64,000 nt of DNA, from positions 1,054,001 to 1,118,000 of the forward strand of contig NZ_JABGCI010000001.1 in assembly GCF_019799905.1 (NCBI RefSeq). Direction: 5' to 3'. Below the pieces are notes generated by a model. It was not told the DNA's origin and did no database searches. It saw only the letters and a program-made list of their open reading frames with translations. Source of the stretch: Trujillonella endophytica (GTDB taxonomy: Bacteria; Actinomycetota; Actinomycetes; Mycobacteriales; Geodermatophilaceae). Shown piece after piece: positions 58,831 through 64,000 of the stretch. The position numbers were made by a program, and so were the translations under genes. Positions within the stretch are counted from its first letter, which is position 1. Each line of letters begins with the position of its first letter.

Positions 58831-58862
58831 GAGGGCCCGGTCACCACGGTGACCGGGCCCTC
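58831..58862 (+). terminator. terminator after tRNA-fMet copy 2
   Basis: Perfect 15-bp stem (58831-58845 with 58848-58862) and a 2-nt loop. The outer arms GAGGGCCCGG/CCGGGCCCTC and the TCGTCGTGT tail match the moeZ terminator. Confidence 0.75.
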
Positions 58863-58936
58863 GTCGTGTCCGGGGCCCGTCGTGTCCGGGTCGGCTCCGG
58901 GGAACAGCCGCGCCCCACGCCGGGTTGGGGCGGGGC

Positions 58937-59227
58937 ATGGAGCCCACCGTGCAGGACGTCCCCGAGTCCTCCCGCTACGAGATCCGCGACGGCGACCGGG
59001 TGCTCGGTCTCGCCGCCTATCGCCGCGAGGGCGGCCGGGTCGTGTTCACCCACACCGAGATCGACCCGGACGCCGAGGGCTCCGGCCTGGGCGGCAAGCT
59101 GGTCCGCGGCGCCCTCGACGACGTGCGGGCCCGTGGCGAGCGCGCGGTGCCCAGCTGCTCGTTCGTGCGCGGGTGGATCGGCAAGCACCCCGACTACGCC
59201 GACCTGGTCGACGACGCCGGGGCCTGA
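58937..59227 (+). CDS. small GNAT-like acetyltransferase (COG2388 type)
   Basis: A 96-residue single-domain GNAT fold: FTHTEIDPDAEGSGLGGKLV is the acetyl-CoA region and AVPSCSFVRGWIGKHPDY the conserved C-terminal helix. Such short COG2388/NATD1-like proteins are common; the substrate is unknown. It starts at ATG 58937 after the second tRNA and its terminator. Confidence 0.85.
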   Translation: MEPTVQDVPESSRYEIRDGDRVLGLAAYRREGGRVVFTHTEIDPDAEGSGLGGKLVRGALDDVRARGERAVPSCSFVRGWIGKHPDYADLVDDAGA

Positions 59228-59236
59228 CCCGTCGGC

Positions 59237-59743
59237 TCAGAGGACGTGCTGGCCGTACATCTCGCCCAGCGGGTCGGCGATCAGCTCGAGGCGCGCCCCG
59301 TCGGGGTCGCGGAAGTACACCGAGACGCCGCTGTGCACCTCGTGCGGGACGCCGGCGTCGGTGAGCCGCTGCACGAGCTCGCGCCAGCGCGCCGGGTCCA
59401 CGCTGATCGCCACGTGGTGCAGCCCGCCGAGCACCTCGGCGTAGGGGCCGACGTCCAGCCCCGGGAAGTCGAAGAAGGCGATCAGGTTGCCGTTGCCGAT
59501 GTTGAAGAAGAAGTGCGAGGAGCCGGGGTAGTCGCGGTTGTCGATCAGCTCGGTGAGCGGGAAGCCGAGGACGTCCTGGTAGAAGCGGACGGTCCGCTCG
59601 ACGTCGGAGCTGATCAGCGCGGTGTGGTGCAGCCCGCGCGCGGTGGTGGCCGGGCGCTCGCCCACCGGGCGGAGGTGCGCGGCCCGGATGCGGGCGCGCT
59701 CGGTCTCGGCTGCTGCGGTGTCGGGGCGCTCGGTGGTGCTCAT
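59237..59743 (-). CDS. VOC family protein
   Basis: A 168-residue vicinal-oxygen-chelate protein. Metal ligands are visible as LHHTALI near residue 41, HHVAIS near 108, and the Glu in ARLELIADP near 153; FYQDVLGFPLTEL is the typical first repeat. It could be a dioxygenase, lyase or resistance protein. GGGAGGATC precedes ATG 59743. It is divergent from the P450. Confidence 0.85.
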   Translation of the reverse strand: MSTTERPDTAAAETERARIRAAHLRPVGERPATTARGLHHTALISSDVERTVRFYQDVLGFPLTELIDNRDYPGSSHFFFNIGNGNLIAFFDFPGLDVGPYAEVLGGLHHVAISVDPARWRELVQRLTDAGVPHEVHSGVSVYFRDPDGARLELIADPLGEMYGQHVL

Positions 59744-59830
59744 GGTGCCGATCCTCCCGTGCCCGGCGCCCGGTCGCCGCGCCGCCCGACGCGGCCGACG
59801 CGGAGGGGTGTGGTGCGTGTCACTGTCGGC

Positions 59831-59836
59831 TAGCGT
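59831..59836 (+). promoter_or_regulatory. -10 element for P450 gene
   Basis: TAGCGT, predicting a start near 59843 and a roughly 35-nt leader with GGGGGG before GTG 59877. Confidence 0.5.
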
Positions 59837-59876
59837 GACGGCTCCCGACCCACCGCCACCGCCCGGGGGGAGCACC

Positions 59877-61145
59877 GTGTCGACGCCGACACCGGACACC
59901 ATCGACCTGTCCGAGCGCGGGTTCTGGGGCGCTCCACCCGAGCAGCGGCACGCGGTGTTCGACGTGCTCCGCCGGGAGAGCCCGTTCGCCTTCTTCGCCG
60001 AGCCGGAGGTGCCCTTCATCCCCGTGGGCCCCGGCTACCACGCGGTCACCCGGTACGCCGACGTGGCGGCCATCAGCCGCCAGCCGGCGCTGTTCGCCTC
60101 CGGTCAGGGCGCGGTCTCCATCGCCGACATGCCCCCGGACCTCAACGAGTTCTACGGCTCGCTGATCAGCATGGACGACCCACGCCACGGCAAGATCCGC
60201 CGGATCGTCGCCAAGGCCTTCACGCCGCGGGTGCTGGAGGAGCTGGTGGGCAACGTGCAGGCGGTCGCCGACGACGTGGTGGCCCGTGCCCGGCGCACCG
60301 CGGAGTCCGGCGACGGCACGATCGACGTCGTCGCCGACCTGGCCGCGCCGATCCCGCTGCGGGTCATCTGCGACATGATGGGCGTCCCCGAGGACGACCG
60401 GGCGATGGTGCTGCAGCAGTCGAACGTGATCCTCTCCGGCGGCGACCCCGAGCTCGTCGAGGACCAGGAGTACATGGTCACGGCGTTCCTCGAGGCCGGG
60501 GCCCAGCTGGCCGGGCTCATGGAGCGGCTGGCGGACGAGCGGCACGCGCACCCGGCCGAGGACCTGACCACTGCGCTGGTCACCACCGAGGTCGACGGCG
60601 AGCGGCTGTCGCACCAGGAGATCGCCTCGTTCTTCATCCTGCTGCTCGTCGCCGGCAACGAGACCACCCGCAACGCCATCTCCCAGGGGGTGCTGGCGCT
60701 GTCCGAGCACCCCGCGGAACGGGACCGCTGGGCCGCCGACCCGGGGCTCACCCGCACCGCGGTGGAGGAGATCGTCCGGTGGACGAGCCCGATCACCTGG
60801 ATGCGCCGGACGGCGACCCAGGACGTCGAGCTCTCCGGGCAGCACTTCCCGGCCGGCTCGAAGTTCCTGCTCTTCTACGCCGCCGCCAACCGGGACCCCG
60901 AGGTCTTCGCCGACCCGCACCGCTTCGACCTGTCCCGCGACCCCAACCCGCACGTGGGCTTCGGCTCGCGCGGGCCGCACTTCTGCCTCGGCGCCCACCT
61001 GGCCCGGCGGGAGATCGGCGTGGCGTTCCGGGCGTTCGCCGACGAGCTGCCCGACCTGGAGGTCTGCGGGGAGCCGGCCCGGCTGCAGTCGTCGTTCGTC
61101 AACGGCCTCAAGCGGCTGCCGGCCCGGCTGACGGGGGCCCGGTGA
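59877..61145 (+). CDS. cytochrome P450
   Basis: A 422-residue soluble P450. The I-helix oxygen motif AGNETTRN, the ExxR in EEIVR and the haem Cys loop GFGSRGPHFCLGAHLA are present. The sequence resembles the CYP124/CYP125/CYP142 sterol/fatty-acid group, but I cannot assign the family. No ferredoxin or reductase is adjacent. It is divergent from the VOC gene and convergent with metB. Confidence 0.92.
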   Translation: MSTPTPDTIDLSERGFWGAPPEQRHAVFDVLRRESPFAFFAEPEVPFIPVGPGYHAVTRYADVAAISRQPALFASGQGAVSIADMPPDLNEFYGSLISMDDPRHGKIRRIVAKAFTPRVLEELVGNVQAVADDVVARARRTAESGDGTIDVVADLAAPIPLRVICDMMGVPEDDRAMVLQQSNVILSGGDPELVEDQEYMVTAFLEAGAQLAGLMERLADERHAHPAEDLTTALVTTEVDGERLSHQEIASFFILLLVAGNETTRNAISQGVLALSEHPAERDRWAADPGLTRTAVEEIVRWTSPITWMRRTATQDVELSGQHFPAGSKFLLFYAAANRDPEVFADPHRFDLSRDPNPHVGFGSRGPHFCLGAHLARREIGVAFRAFADELPDLEVCGEPARLQSSFVNGLKRLPARLTGAR

Positions 61146-61157
61146 CCCGCCACGGGG

Positions 61158-62338
61158 TCAGCTGAGCGCCTGCTCCAGGTCGGCGAGCAGGTCCTCGGCG
61201 TCCTCGATGCCGACCGACAGCCGCACCAGGTCGGCCGGCACCTCCAGCGGGGAGCCGGCCGCGCTGGCGTGGGTCATCCGCGCGGGGTGCTCGACCAGGG
61301 ACTCCACGCCGCCGAGTGACTCGGCGAGGGTGAACAGCTCGGTGCGCTCGCAGAGCCGCAGCGCCGCCTCCTCGCCGGCGGCCAGCCGGACCGACACCAT
61401 CCCGCCGAAGCCGGACATCTGCCGGGCCGCGATCTCGTGCCCCGGGTGGTCGGGCAGCCCCGGGTAGAGCACGGCGGACACCTCGGGCCGGCCCTGGAGG
61501 AACTCGACCACCCGGGCGGCGTTGGCGTTGTGCCGGTCCATCCGCACGCCGAGGGTCTTGATGCCGCGCAGCACCAGCCAGGCGTCGAACGGGCCGTTGA
61601 CGGCGCCCATGGCGTTCTGGTGGAAGGCCAGCTGCTCGCCGAGGTCGGGGTCGGCGACGACCAGCGCCCCGCCGACCACGTCGGAGTGCCCGCCCAGGTA
61701 CTTCGTCGTCGAGTGGACGACGACGTCGGCGCCGAGCGTCAGCGGCCGCTGGAGGTACGGCGAGGCGAAGGTGTTGTCCACGACGAGCAGCGCCCCGGAC
61801 GCGTGCGCGATCTCCGCGAGCCCGGCGATGTCGGCGATGTTGAGCAGCGGGTTGGTCGGCGTCTCGCACCACAGCACGGCCGTGGTGTCGCGCATCGCCG
61901 CCCGGACCTCGCCGAGGTCGCCCAGGTCCACGGGGGTGTGCTCGACGCCCCAGCGGGCGGCGACCTTGGACAGCAGCCGGAACGTGCCGCCGTAGGCGTC
62001 GCCGGCCAGGACCACGTGCGAGCCCGGCGAGCAGACGGTGCGCAGCAGCGTGTCCTCGGCGGCCAGGCCGGAGGCGAAGGCCAGGCCGGTCGCGCCCTCC
62101 TCCAGCGCCGCGAGCGCCTCCTGCAGCGCCGTCCGGGTGGGGTTGGCGCTGCGGCTGTACTCGTAGCCGCCGCGCAGCCCGCCGACGCCGTCCTGCTTGT
62201 ACGTCGTCGTCAGGTGCAGCGGCGGCACCACCGCCCCGGTCGCCGGGTCGGGGTCCTGCCCGGCGTGGATGGCCCTCGTGCTGAAGCCCTGAGCAGGGCG
62301 CTGCGAGGAGCTGGACCCCTGCGGGCGCGAGGTGCCGG

Positions 62339-62342
<4 letters not shown>
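61158..62342 (-). CDS. metB: cystathionine gamma-synthase/lyase (MetB-like)
   Basis: A 394-residue PLP enzyme of the Cys/Met metabolism family. The PLP-binding Lys is in HSTTKYLGGHSDV, with GYEYSRSANPTR, ETPTNPLLNI, and VVDNTFASPYLQRPL. Annotation as synthase or lyase cannot be separated by sequence alone. It is coupled by ATGA to the beta-synthase gene upstream, forming a trans-sulfuration operon. Confidence 0.9.
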
Positions 62343-63733
<1,391 letters not shown>

Positions 63734-63865
63734 GACGGTCTCCTCCTCGGCGGCGTCCGGACGGGCGCACTCGCCGCACCCATCCCACCACCCGCCGGGA
63801 CCCCCGCGCAGGGGAGCCGTGCGCGCCGGTCGCGGCCGCACCCCCGGCCGGACCAGGATGGGCGC

Positions 63866-64000
63866 ATGTCCTCGTCCGCTCCCGGCACCCGCACGCTCGG
63901 CGACGGGCTCACGGTGTCCGCCCTCGGCCTCGGCTGCATGGGCATGAGCGAGATGTACGGGGCCGCCGACCGGTCGGAGTCCCTGGCGACGATCCGCCGC
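63866..64000 (+). CDS. aldo/keto reductase, partial
   Basis: Runs off the right edge after 45 codons. The start reads RTLGDGLTVSALGLGCMGMS, then EMYGAAD, the typical AKR opening with the catalytic Asp/Tyr region still to come. The CAGGAT six bases before ATG 63866 resembles the leaderless arrangement. It is divergent from cbs. Confidence 0.8.
   Translation, partial: MSSSAPGTRTLGDGLTVSALGLGCMGMSEMYGAADRSESLATIRR

Overview
The window is very GC-rich, densely packed DNA with many GTG starts, 4-base ATGA/GTGA gene overlaps and leaderless TANNNT promoters. It also carries the WhiB7, mycoredoxin and AdnAB genes. This marks an actinobacterium. The protein repertoire (HTTM, DUF6758, DUF5679, FHA-FtsK) suggests the Geodermatophilaceae (Blastococcus/Modestobacter/Geodermatophilus type), but that family placement is inference. 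No mobile element, CRISPR array or rRNA is visible; there are two initiator tRNA genes.

Left edge (1-10 kb): a truncated FHA-FtsK/SpoIIIE secretion ATPase divergent from a WXG100 protein, so the edge of a type VII-like locus. An HTTM membrane pair follows, then a MaoC hydratase, a Nudix hydrolase, DUF6758, small membrane/PH-domain proteins, a PHP phosphoesterase and a stand-alone RecB-type nuclease with Fe-S cysteines. The section ends with an MpaB-family oxygenase translationally coupled to an alpha/beta hydrolase.

Core (10-56 kb): gene content and order follow the M. tuberculosis block Rv3193c-Rv3212. The genes are a PQQ-like protein, RhlE, MiaE-like, DUF3107, TetR, DUF3152, MoeZ, an alkyltransferase-like protein, AdnA-AdnB, NudC, mycoredoxin, UvrD2, WhiB7, an ABC1 kinase, a zincin-like DUF2342 protein, a PDZ-S16 protease and UPF0182. 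Two insertions break it. One is a transglycosylase plus an AraC/NmrA/DUF1772 cassette before adnA. The other is an 8-kb run after adnB (acetyltransferases, hydrolase, dipeptidase, Ser/Thr kinase, DUF2510, two M16 peptidases). A frameshifted RidA gene and a P-loop-less uridine-kinase-like/ANTAR pair lie after nudC. The block joins double-strand break resection (AdnAB), helicases, thiol redox control (Mrx1) and inducible drug resistance (WhiB7).

The most informative regulatory region is upstream of whiB7. It holds an AT-rich box exactly 3 bp before a -35/-10 promoter, a long upstream ORF, and a perfect 11-bp hairpin with a U-tract between that ORF and whiB7. A 54-codon basic small protein gene, preceded by two hairpins, follows whiB7.

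Right edge (56-64 kb): two near-identical initiator tRNAs flank a lipase-like esterase, an ATP-grasp enzyme and a hypothetical gene. After them come a small GNAT, a VOC protein, a cytochrome P450, the trans-sulfuration pair cystathionine beta-synthase/cystathionine gamma-synthase, and a truncated aldo/keto reductase.
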